In this document: positions 1 through 5,123 of the stretch, piece after piece
Position numbering within the stretch: the stretch's first letter is position 1
How the letters are laid out: each line of letters begins with the position of its first letter
Assembly: GCA_024274995.1 (NCBI GenBank)
Contig: JAJSAA010000010.1
Location: 1-5,123 of the forward strand
Source: Deltaproteobacteria bacterium
Lineage (GTDB): Bacteria; Desulfobacterota; Desulfobulbia; Desulfobulbales; VMSU01
Length of the DNA stretch: 5,123 nucleotides
Direction: 5' to 3'
Notes under the pieces: generated by a model
What the model saw: the letters and a program-made list of their open reading frames with translations, nothing else
Told to the model about the DNA's origin: nothing
The model's database searches: none
Program-made: the position numbers and the translations under genes

Positions 1-1211
1 ACCCCCACGCTGCCGAAATATACCGCCAGAACATAGAAGGTAGTCTCGGTGGAACCCTGCATGGTGGAAACCAGAAAGGATAAAAAGCTGTTGGGGTCAC
101 GATTGACTATCTCCGACATCAGGCCAAAGGCTCCGCTACCGGAGAGAGGACGCATCAAGGCCATACTCAGGGCTTCAGCCGGCATGCCAATGAGGGAGGT
201 GAGCGGCGAAAAGAGGCGGATGATAATATCCATGGCTCCGCTGGCTCTGAACATGCCAATGGCGACAAAGATGGCCACCATAAAGGGGATAATCCGCACC
301 GCAGTTAAGAACCCCTCCTTGGCGCCTTCACTTACCGATTCATAAAGTTTAACTCCTCTGAAATAACCAAAGACCAAAAAAGCGGAGATTAACACCGGAA
401 TAAGCCAGTTGGAGACCTGATTGATCATTGCTGTTGACCAGATCAGGGAGTGGACAGTGCTTAGCCGGTAGATAATGGCGCCGCCAAAAGCTAATATCAA
501 AATTGAAACAAATATTTTCCCTGCCCGGCTGGGGGGACAAAGTTCTACCGCCTCATTTTCTGCCGCCGGTTGTGTTCCCATCTCCTCCGGCTTTTGGGCG
601 GTTGAAATAAGGGGATCACGATCACGACCTGCCATTAATTTGGCCGCCACTACTGCCACGAGAGTGGAACAGCAGGTGGCAATAATAGCCGGTATCAGGA
701 TGGCGGCCGGATGAGTGGCACCGGCTGCGGCCCGCACCGTAATTACCCCTAAAGGCAAGATGGTAACGCTGGAGGTGTTTATGGCCAGAAACAGGCACAT
801 AGCGTTAGTGGCGGTGCCCTTTTTGGGGGCGAGTTTGTCCAACTCCTGCATGGCCTTGATTCCCATGGGGGTGGCGGCATTGCCTAATCCCAGGGTGTTG
901 GCGGCCATATTCATAATCATGGCCGCCATGGCCGGATGGTCGGGCGGTACATCCGGGAACAGGCGAACCATAAGCGGCCGCAGGCCTCTGGCGATGAAAC
1001 GCATTAAGCCGCCATCTTCCGCCACCTTCATAATCCCCAACCATAGAGCCATGGGGCCGATGAGACCAATGGCTAAAGTTACGGCACTTTTGGCTGAATC
1101 AAAGGAGGCCTTGGTTACCTCGGACATGCGGCCGGTATAGGCCGCAGTCAGGGTGGCAAGAAGAATCATGCTCAGCCAGATAATATTTATTGCCGATGGT
1201 TTGTGGCTCAT
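1..1211 (-). CDS. Fused SpmA/SpmB-type nucleoside-recognition (gate) domain membrane protein, C-terminus cut by window edge
   Basis: I translated the minus strand from the ATG at 1211 to the left edge: 403 complete codons with no stop, so the gene is open at its 3' end. Residues about 1-195 match the SpmA half, with the signature NTLGLGNAATPMGIKAM at 105-121 and INTSSVTILPLG at 144-155. A polar Glu/Pro-rich linker (about 196-230) follows. Residues about 231-404 match the SpmB half, with RPLSGSGAFGL at 354-364 and QGSTETTFYVLAVYFGSVG at 385-403. Several hydrophobic helices are evident (8-24, 44-62, 168-190, 233-248, 269-284, 305-321). In Bacillus, SpmA and SpmB are separate proteins needed for spore core dehydration; fused versions occur in non-sporulating bacteria, where the substrate is unknown. 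Because the SpmB signature lies at the edge, probably only about 20 residues are missing. The start overlaps the upstream stop (ATGA at 1211-1208), implying translational coupling. Family assignment is firm; function is not. Confidence 0.9.
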   Translation of the reverse strand, partial: MSHKPSAINIIWLSMILLATLTAAYTGRMSEVTKASFDSAKSAVTLAIGLIGPMALWLGIMKVAEDGGLMRFIARGLRPLMVRLFPDVPPDHPAMAAMIMNMAANTLGLGNAATPMGIKAMQELDKLAPKKGTATNAMCLFLAINTSSVTILPLGVITVRAAAGATHPAAILIPAIIATCCSTLVAVVAAKLMAGRDRDPLISTAQKPEEMGTQPAAENEAVELCPPSRAGKIFVSILILAFGGAIIYRLSTVHSLIWSTAMINQVSNWLIPVLISAFLVFGYFRGVKLYESVSEGAKEGFLTAVRIIPFMVAIFVAIGMFRASGAMDIIIRLFSPLTSLIGMPAEALSMALMRPLSGSGAFGLMSEIVNRDPNSFLSFLVSTMQGSTETTFYVLAVYFGSVG

Positions 1212-2683
1212 AATTTTTTTCTTTCCGTCTTCTGGATTGCCATTGGTATGGGGTAGAGCAGAATTCGGCATTGCTCCGGGGCCAGTAACCGGCTCAAGCC
1301 GTGTTTTATCCTGACTCCGATTATTACAGCACTATGTTTTTTGGGGCGGTTGAGAAGTTGGTAATCGACAATATCATCGGCTAACACTTTGGTGTGCCAT
1401 AAAACTTTTGGCCGGTTATTTTTCCAGGCTATAATATTTATTTTATTTTCTCCAAGATTGAATTTATCATTGCCGATGATAAAGGCCCCCTCGGTGATGA
1501 TTTCCGGCAAGCCGTTGCCGTTGATATCCTGGACTATTATTCGCCGTTCCCGGCTGCCCGGTTGCTGGTTGTTGAACATTATGCCTTTTAAGGCCTCCGG
1601 TAAATCGGCTGTGGAACGCCATAGATAACGGCCGTCTGGACGTATAATCCATAATTCTCCATTGGTCATGGTAATTATCTCCTTTTCCTGGTCTATATTC
1701 AGGTCAGCTATGGCAAAATTGAAGATGTTTACCTGGGGCGGCAGTGTCAGTCGTTGCTCCGGCACCAGACGCCCAGCCTTTTGGCCCATGAGGTAGATGC
1801 TGTTCTGAAAACCTCCAGCCGCCTCCCCATATTGTCCGGCCAGGACTTTTTTCCCATTATCTCTCCTTATAACACGCAGATAACAGTCAATATCGCGGTC
1901 AATATAATATAATTTTCGGCCTTGCCAGCCAAGGACATATGATGATGGGCCGCCCTGATTTTTGGCCCCGATATATATTTCATCTAAACCATCATGATTA
2001 AAATCAGCGAGGCTGATCCCGATAATGTGGCTGTCCGGCGGGCCGTTGAATCGGGCCAGGGGGGTAAATTTATCACCATTTATTTTTAAAATTAAGAGCT
2101 TATCATCCCCGGCTAATATTAGATCATTATGGCCATCACCATCCACATCCCCCACATTTAAAACATTGAGAGCAAGATTAAAGGGCTGGCTCTGCTGCCA
2201 TGGAAGGGCTGGGCGCTGGACTAATGATCTCCGGGGTCTGGCAGGGGCTGCTGGCGGTCGGCTTTCAGCTGCGGGCCGCAGACCAAAAAGACGGCCAATA
2301 TCTATGCTGAGCCGGTCAAGGGCGGCCAGCAGATTGGCTGGCCGCCGGGCTGTAACCGTAAACTTGGTTTGATGATTTTTTTGAGCCGGGCGTTGAATTT
2401 CTACCTCAAGACGGCCCTCTCTGGCACTATAGTGCCCCTGAATCAAGACGGATTGGTTTTTACCGCTGCCTGTTGTCGATACAATCATCCCCAAGGCTGC
2501 TAAGCGGCTGGCCAGCATATCCCGCAGTCCGGTTCTTAAATAATTATTTTGGGGTTCGTTGACCGTAAAAGGCCGCAGTAGAGCGCTGGGAGCAGCCTGG
2601 GCCGTGGCAGATAAAACAAGGACGGCCCAGGATATAAAGAGGATAAAACGCTGCTGACGATTTATTAATACAAGGTAAAACAT
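1208..2683 (-). CDS. Secreted FG-GAP/VCBS repeat (beta-propeller) protein with N-terminal TolB/CsgG-like domain
   Basis: 491 residues. Residues 1-30 form a signal peptide: Arg at 9 and 12, a hydrophobic core at 13-27, and a likely cut after ATAQA (residue 30), so the protein is exported to the periplasm or beyond; no lipobox cysteine is seen. Residues about 33-134 (LLRPFTVNEPQNNYLRTGLR, then DMLASRL) resemble the N-terminal domain of outer-envelope proteins of the TolB/CsgG type; this is an inference. A Pro/Ala/Arg-rich linker spans about 135-162. The rest is a beta-propeller with calcium-loop FG-GAP motifs: DVDGDGHND at 179-187, DFNHDGLDE at 227-235, a degenerate DLNIDQEKE at 327-335 and DINGNGLPE at 386-394. 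No catalytic motif or anchor is seen. Such proteins usually bind ligands or partners. The ATG lies 33 bp after the previous stop and has no good Shine-Dalgarno sequence, so translation may depend on the upstream gene. The TGA overlaps the ATG of the Spm-like gene, suggesting both act at the envelope. The exact role is unknown. Confidence 0.88.
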   Translation of the reverse strand: MFYLVLINRQQRFILFISWAVLVLSATAQAAPSALLRPFTVNEPQNNYLRTGLRDMLASRLAALGMIVSTTGSGKNQSVLIQGHYSAREGRLEVEIQRPAQKNHQTKFTVTARRPANLLAALDRLSIDIGRLFGLRPAAESRPPAAPARPRRSLVQRPALPWQQSQPFNLALNVLNVGDVDGDGHNDLILAGDDKLLILKINGDKFTPLARFNGPPDSHIIGISLADFNHDGLDEIYIGAKNQGGPSSYVLGWQGRKLYYIDRDIDCYLRVIRRDNGKKVLAGQYGEAAGGFQNSIYLMGQKAGRLVPEQRLTLPPQVNIFNFAIADLNIDQEKEIITMTNGELWIIRPDGRYLWRSTADLPEALKGIMFNNQQPGSRERRIIVQDINGNGLPEIITEGAFIIGNDKFNLGENKINIIAWKNNRPKVLWHTKVLADDIVDYQLLNRPKKHSAVIIGVRIKHGLSRLLAPEQCRILLYPIPMAIQKTERKKL

Positions 2684-2716
2684 GTAACCATAAGCGGCGT
2701 TATGACTGGCGACGGA

Positions 2717-3370
2717 TTAAACAGCATATGATATTATCTCGGCCGGAGTTGCAGCAATTTTCCAGGCCTCATTTTTTTCAAGTTCAGCTCTGTCCCTGAA
2801 CCCCCATTCGACTCCAATGGTTCGTAGACCAGCCCTTTTGCCGGTCTGCATATCTGTGGCGGTGTCCCCAATATAAAGAATGGACTCTGTAACGAGTTCC
2901 ATTTGGGTGGCAATATCAAGTGCTCCGGCAGGATCAGGTTTTGGGGCAACACCATCTCGCTGCCCGTAAACGTACATGAACGGATGATCGGGGAAAAATG
3001 TTTCCACACATATCTTGGTGAAAGCATGGGGTTTATTGGAAAGCACCGCAAGCTTTACTCCGGCATGGGATAATGCCGCAATCATTTCAGGAATCCCTGG
3101 GTAGGGTGCCGTGTTGATATTCCAGCACTGTTTATACACCTCGTTAAATTTTTTTATATAATTTTCAAGCTGCCCGTCGTTAACAACATAATCAGGAACA
3201 ATCCGCTGCATCAGGGTTTTGAGCCCCTCTCCCACAAAATAACGATAATCGTCCATCGGGTGCTGGGGAAAACCAAAACTGGCCAGGGTGGTATTAGCGG
3301 CAAGGGCCAGATCCTTAAGGGTATCAAGCAATGTACCATCCAGATCAAATATAACCCCTTTATATTTCAT
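2717..3370 (-). CDS. gph: HAD-superfamily hydrolase, phosphoglycolate phosphatase-like
   Basis: 217 residues, the usual length for Gph-type HAD phosphatases. Motif I is DLDGT at 9-13 (nucleophile D9, acid/base D11). A helical C1-type cap follows at about 16-85. Motif II is LSNKP with S111, motif III is K144 in KPDP, and motif IV is GDTATD at 168-173 with the magnesium ligands D169 and D173. All catalytic residues are intact. Family knowledge points to dephosphorylation of 2-phosphoglycolate or another small phosphate ester (pyrophosphatase PpaX and other HAD enzymes have the same layout), so the substrate and the gene symbol are tentative. The protein is cytoplasmic, with no signal peptide. 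The start is supported by AAGGGTGG a few bases upstream of the ATG. The gene lies 80 bp after the SQR gene, with a strong hairpin between, and 33 bp before the FG-GAP gene. In anaerobes these enzymes often do housekeeping repair, so a link to the neighbours is not implied. Confidence 0.9.
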   Translation of the reverse strand: MKYKGVIFDLDGTLLDTLKDLALAANTTLASFGFPQHPMDDYRYFVGEGLKTLMQRIVPDYVVNDGQLENYIKKFNEVYKQCWNINTAPYPGIPEMIAALSHAGVKLAVLSNKPHAFTKICVETFFPDHPFMYVYGQRDGVAPKPDPAGALDIATQMELVTESILYIGDTATDMQTGKRAGLRTIGVEWGFRDRAELEKNEAWKIAATPAEIISYAV

Positions 3371-3395
3371 TTTTCCACCCTTTTTCCCATTTTTG

Positions 3396-3423
3396 TAGGG
3401 GCACCCCCCTGTGGGTGCCCCTA
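3396..3423. repeat. GC-rich 11-bp perfect hairpin, probable dispersed intergenic palindromic repeat
   Basis: The arms TAGGGGCACCC (3396-3406) and GGGTGCCCCTA (3413-3423) are exact reverse complements around a 6-base loop. It sits between the SQR and HAD genes. On the minus strand the stem is followed by CAAAAATGGG, not a T run, so it is a poor intrinsic terminator for SQR, though it could stabilise the 3' end of the mRNA or cause partial termination. The GTAGGGGCACCCC...GGGTGCCCCTA pattern resembles small palindromic repeats scattered through the intergenic regions of many bacterial genomes. Copy number cannot be seen from one window. Confidence 0.6.
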
Positions 3424-3432
3424 AATTTTGTT

Positions 3433-3444
3433 GCCCGTACGGGC
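3433..3444. repeat. Perfect 12-bp palindrome GCCCGTACGGGC
   Basis: The sequence reads identically on both strands and lies 6 bp beyond the SQR stop codon, 9 bp from the larger hairpin. With no loop it is more likely a protein-binding site or part of the same repeat element than an RNA stem. Its role is unknown. Confidence 0.4.
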
Positions 3445-3450
3445 CATTAT

Positions 3451-4641
3451 TTATGGCAGTTGGCTGTACCCATGCCGCATCTTCCAGAGAAAGTATTTCT
3501 CAAATTGTATTTTAGCGGCTTTTACCCACCATGCCTTTTTCAAAAATGATTTTTGACGGGGCGGTAGAATAGGCTCTGCCACCATTAATGCTGCGCTTTT
3601 CCCCATATCCATAAAGCATATGACGCTAAGTTCTTTTTCTCGGGATGGGGAGAGATGCCGTATGTCAGCCGCAATATTAGCCGCTGCCGCCTTGGCCATT
3701 TTTACTGTCATGAATCCGGTTTTAGGGACTCCCGTCGGTACCGGGGTGGGTTCAGCCGGGGCTAAGGCCATGGCGACCCCGATGGTGTAAATATTACTAT
3801 GCTTCGGATGGCGGTAGTAGTTGTCAGTGGGAATAAATCCGCGTGGGTTACCAAGGGAAGCCACGCCCTGAACCCCCTTGAAAGGCGGGGCCAGCATGGC
3901 CAATTTAAAGGGCAGCTTGCCGCCGCCAGCCAAACGGATCTCATCGGGGGTGATTTCATCTATTGATTGATTGGTAACCGTCTGGATATCAAGCGCGGCA
4001 AATTCATCCTCCATAAAGCGCCTGGATTTGCCGAGCCCCCCCACTCCCATGTGACCCAGATATGGTTCCGAGGTAAGATAGGTAATGGGAACCTTATGGC
4101 GCATTTTACGTTTTCGCAGCTCCTGATCCATTTCAAAAACCAATTCGTAATAGGGACCGAAACAACTGGCCATTTGGGTGGAGCCAAGAACTATGGGGCC
4201 GGGGTTTTCAAGCAGTTTGTTCCATGCCCCTCTGCTTTTCAGGGCCTGCTCCATACTAAAAGTACAATTGGTGTATCCTTGTTCTGGACTGAGACCAGGT
4301 ATCTCATCACATGAAAGATGGGGCCCGGTTGATATTATCAGGTAGTCGTATTCATATTCACCCTTTTCGGTCTGAATCTTAAGCTCATCCGGCATCACTG
4401 CCTTTACTGTATCATGGATAAAATTTATTGCTTTTGGTTTAAGAATATCAGCCACCCTGAGAGTAATATCAGCCGGCTGGCGTGAGCCCATGATTATCCA
4501 GGGAAGTGAGGGCATGAATACAAAATCTTTATCCGAGCTGATTAGTATGACGTCGGCCTTGTCTCCAAGAAGCCGCTTAACCTCAAGAGCGGCAGTAAGT
4601 CCACCGAATGATCCGCCTGCAACCACAATTTTCTTTTTCAT
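3451..4641 (-). CDS. sqr: Sulfide:quinone oxidoreductase (SQR), FAD-dependent
   Basis: 396 residues. This membrane-associated flavoprotein oxidises sulfide to sulfane sulfur or polysulfide and passes electrons to the quinone pool. The N-terminal FAD-binding Rossmann motif is VVAGGSFGG at 6-14, with the family STGP motif at 104-107. All three SQR cysteines are present: C126 (TNCTFSMEQA), C160 (MASCFGPYYE) and C342 (VICFMDMGKSA); type II NADH dehydrogenases lack this set, so that alternative is disfavoured. The PVPTGVPKTGFMTVKMA segment at 300-316 is typical of SQR near the quinone/FAD site. The C-terminal stretch about 364-390 (KSFLKKAWWVKAAKIQFEKY) is amphipathic and basic/aromatic, as expected for the membrane-anchoring helices. 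The ATG is preceded by AAGGAAG at suitable spacing. It lies 65 bp after the thioredoxin-fold gene, with a CRP/FNR-type dyad in the gap. The SQR subtype cannot be fixed by eye. Confidence 0.9.
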   Translation of the reverse strand: MKKKIVVAGGSFGGLTAALEVKRLLGDKADVILISSDKDFVFMPSLPWIIMGSRQPADITLRVADILKPKAINFIHDTVKAVMPDELKIQTEKGEYEYDYLIISTGPHLSCDEIPGLSPEQGYTNCTFSMEQALKSRGAWNKLLENPGPIVLGSTQMASCFGPYYELVFEMDQELRKRKMRHKVPITYLTSEPYLGHMGVGGLGKSRRFMEDEFAALDIQTVTNQSIDEITPDEIRLAGGGKLPFKLAMLAPPFKGVQGVASLGNPRGFIPTDNYYRHPKHSNIYTIGVAMALAPAEPTPVPTGVPKTGFMTVKMAKAAAANIAADIRHLSPSREKELSVICFMDMGKSAALMVAEPILPPRQKSFLKKAWWVKAAKIQFEKYFLWKMRHGYSQLP

Positions 4642-4676
4642 AGTACTTCCTTTTGGTGATGTTGATGGTTGATTTG

Positions 4677-4692
4677 TGTGAGTTGACTCACA
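4677..4692. promoter_or_regulatory. Candidate CRP/FNR-family operator, TGTGA-N6-TCACA
   Basis: TGTGA (4677-4681), six bases, TCACA (4688-4692): an exact match to the classic CRP half-site arrangement, and the seven-base arms TGTGAGT/ACTCACA are perfect. It lies in the 65-bp gap between the selenoprotein stop and the SQR start, with its near edge 35 bp from the SQR ATG. CRP/FNR-family regulators of sulfate reducers are known to use CRP-like palindromes. The site is centred too close to the ATG for standard class II activation followed by a leader, so repression of SQR or attenuation between the two genes is also possible. Activity is inferred, not seen. Confidence 0.5.
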
Positions 4693-4706
4693 TCTGGATC
4701 TGATCT

Positions 4707-4976
4707 TTACCGCTTTTCAGACAGGTGTTTTTGAATAATATCTTCCAGCTCCCGTTCATCTATATCTCGCCCTTCAACAATGATTTCATCGTCCATGGTG
4801 ATAGCCGGTGCCTTTGGCAGTCCTGATTTGGCGTAATCTTTTGACTGATATTCTTGGCGCGGTTTTAAAATAGACTCAATGATCACAGTAAATTTTTCAC
4901 CCAACCTGGGTAGCATTTCTCTGAAATGGCTTCAGGTCTTTCCATTGGGTTCGTTCAGAAAAAATCGTATCAACAT
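4707..4976 (-). CDS. Small thioredoxin-fold selenoprotein, selenocysteine predicted at codon 15 (in-frame TGA 4934-4932)
   Basis: The reading frame from the ATG at 4976 gives 89 residues with one internal TGA at 4934-4932: MLIRFFLNEPNGKT, then U15, then SHFREML. The N-terminal part supplies a first beta strand (2-7) and a loop; U15 sits at the start of helix 1, where thioredoxins carry the catalytic cysteine. A second strand (about 29-36), a helix (about 40-50), a probable cis-proline P57 in LPKAPAIT, a beta hairpin (58-68) and a final helix (72-86) complete a compact thioredoxin/glutaredoxin-like fold. The protein has no cysteine, so U15 would be its only redox residue. Start choice: AGGGAGGGG lies just upstream of 4976, an in-frame TAA lies upstream, and no other usable start lies between; the ATG at 4916 has no comparable ribosome binding site and loses strand 1. 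The gene precedes SQR by 65 bp, suggesting a role in sulfide, persulfide or peroxide redox. Alternatives are a nonsense-disrupted gene or a sequencing error. Exact family and substrate are not recognised. Confidence 0.75.
4899..4934 (-). promoter_or_regulatory. Candidate bacterial SECIS region directly after the in-frame TGA
   Basis: Two adjacent stem-loops follow the TGA on the minus strand. The first is CATTTC-AGA-GAAATG (4928-4914), six perfect pairs. The second is ACCC-AGGTT-GGGT (4911-4899), whose arms close to five pairs if the loop-flanking A and T pair; a further U-G pair can extend its base. Its AGGUU loop with the GGU core resembles the AGGUCU apical loop of the E. coli fdhF SECIS, and the loop guanines lie about 25 bases after the TGA, within the spacing expected for bacterial SECIS elements that bind SelB. 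A competing long-range pairing of AAAT (4918-4915) with ATTT (4893-4890) would form a lower stem with an internal loop instead of the first hairpin. Which fold is used needs folding software. Confidence 0.5.
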
Positions 4977-4978
4977 GA

Positions 4979-4988
4979 CCCCCTCCCT
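4979..4988 (-). promoter_or_regulatory. Strong ribosome binding site that sets the selenoprotein start
   Basis: AGGGAGGGGG on the minus strand ends two bases before the ATG at 4976, with the GGAGG core about five bases from it. It is the best Shine-Dalgarno match in the window and places translation initiation upstream of the in-frame TGA. Confidence 0.75.
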
Positions 4989-5014
4989 TTAGATTATATT
5001 TTAGTAACTTATAG

Positions 5015-5031
5015 TTGTTCCAAGAGAACAA
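5015..5031. promoter_or_regulatory. Inverted repeat TTGTTC-N5-GAACAA, possible operator
   Basis: Six-base perfect arms (5015-5020 and 5026-5031) around CAAGA. It lies immediately downstream of the transcription start predicted from the -10 box at 5045-5040, a position typical for a repressor site. The regulator is not identifiable. Confidence 0.35.
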
Positions 5032-5039
5032 AATAAATG

Positions 5040-5045
5040 ATTATA
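5040..5045 (-). promoter_or_regulatory. Candidate -10 box (TATAAT) for the selenoprotein-SQR transcript
   Basis: A perfect TATAAT on the minus strand, 63 bases upstream of the ATG at 4976, would give a leader of roughly 55-60 bases. No good -35 hexamer is found at 15-19 bp spacing and there is no extended -10 TG, so if used it may need an activator. AT-rich surroundings make a chance match possible. Confidence 0.35.
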
Positions 5046-5073
5046 GTTTGTGAATAAAAGAATGCATCTCCCC

Positions 5074-5106
5074 GTTACAAATATCCGTAACTTATCGTCG
5101 AACGAT
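5074..5106. promoter_or_regulatory. Two adjacent small dyads upstream of the candidate promoter
   Basis: GTTAC-N8-GTAAC (5074-5091) is followed by ATCGT-CGA-ACGAT (5094-5106). The second GTAAC is part of GTAACTTAT (5087-5095), which recurs exactly at 5004-5012. Short dyads arise by chance in AT-rich DNA, but their clustering upstream of a -10 box fits an activator-binding region. No known motif is recognised. Confidence 0.25.
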
Positions 5107-5123
5107 TTTAAATAGAGTTTTGG

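Noticed and set aside
715..1140. Plus-strand open frame of 141 codons, with similar frames at 49-345 and 475-714
   Set aside because: They lie antisense to the Spm-like gene, whose minus-strand frame is continuous and matches known family motifs.
3396..3423. Rho-independent terminator after SQR
   Set aside because: The stem is strong but is followed by CAAAAATGG on the transcribed strand, with no T run.
3967..4314. Plus-strand open frame of 115 codons
   Set aside because: Antisense to the well-supported SQR gene, with no recognisable protein features.
3451..4641. Type II NADH dehydrogenase as the identity of the flavoprotein
   Set aside because: The three SQR cysteines C126, C160 and C342 and the PTGVPKTG segment are all present.
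4707..4916. 69-residue protein starting at the ATG at 4916
   Set aside because: It has no good ribosome binding site, lacks the first beta strand and has no redox residue; the in-frame upstream extension through a TGA from 4976 explains the gene better.
4993..4998. Second perfect TATAAT on the minus strand near the selenoprotein start
   Set aside because: Transcription from it would start within the ribosome binding site, and the best -35-like hexamer (TTGGAA) is 19 bp away.
1..5123. CRISPR array, tRNA, rRNA, insertion sequence or phage genes
   Set aside because: No regularly spaced repeats, cloverleaf-like sequence or transposase/phage motif was seen on either strand.

Overview
The window reads as a stretch of bacterial chromosome with every gene on the minus strand. 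The content suggests an anaerobic, sulfur-metabolising, selenocysteine-using bacterium, most likely of the former Deltaproteobacteria (Desulfobacterota). The clues are a sulfide:quinone oxidoreductase, a probable UGA-encoded selenoprotein, a fused SpmA/SpmB-type membrane protein and an FG-GAP repeat secretory protein. The taxonomic placement is an inference from gene families; no marker gene is present.

Layout in the direction of transcription (right to left). Positions 4977-5123 are an AT-rich upstream region with a candidate -10 box, three small dyads and a strong ribosome binding site. Next is a small thioredoxin-fold gene (4976 to 4707). A naive ORF caller would start it at 4916, but the strong ribosome binding site and proper first beta strand lie upstream, separated from the rest by a single in-frame TGA at codon 15, with hairpins just after it. 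I read it as an 89-residue selenoprotein. A 65-bp gap holding a perfect TGTGA-N6-TCACA (CRP/FNR-type) dyad separates it from a sulfide:quinone oxidoreductase (4641 to 3451) with all three catalytic cysteines.

An 80-bp gap follows with a strong 11-bp hairpin that looks like a dispersed intergenic repeat, and a 12-bp palindrome. Then come a HAD-family phosphoglycolate phosphatase-like gene (3370 to 2717), a secreted FG-GAP/VCBS repeat protein (2683 to 1208), and a membrane protein made of fused SpmA-like and SpmB-like gate domains, which starts at 1211 in an ATGA overlap and runs off the left edge.

How they fit together: the selenoprotein and SQR are plausibly a redox/sulfide module, since SQR oxidises sulfide to sulfane sulfur and passes electrons to quinone, and a thioredoxin-fold selenol protein could handle persulfide or peroxide. 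The FG-GAP and Spm genes are translationally coupled and form a separate unit. No connection between the two modules is evident beyond shared orientation. The most notable point is the selenoprotein, whose catalytic residue is lost in standard annotation.
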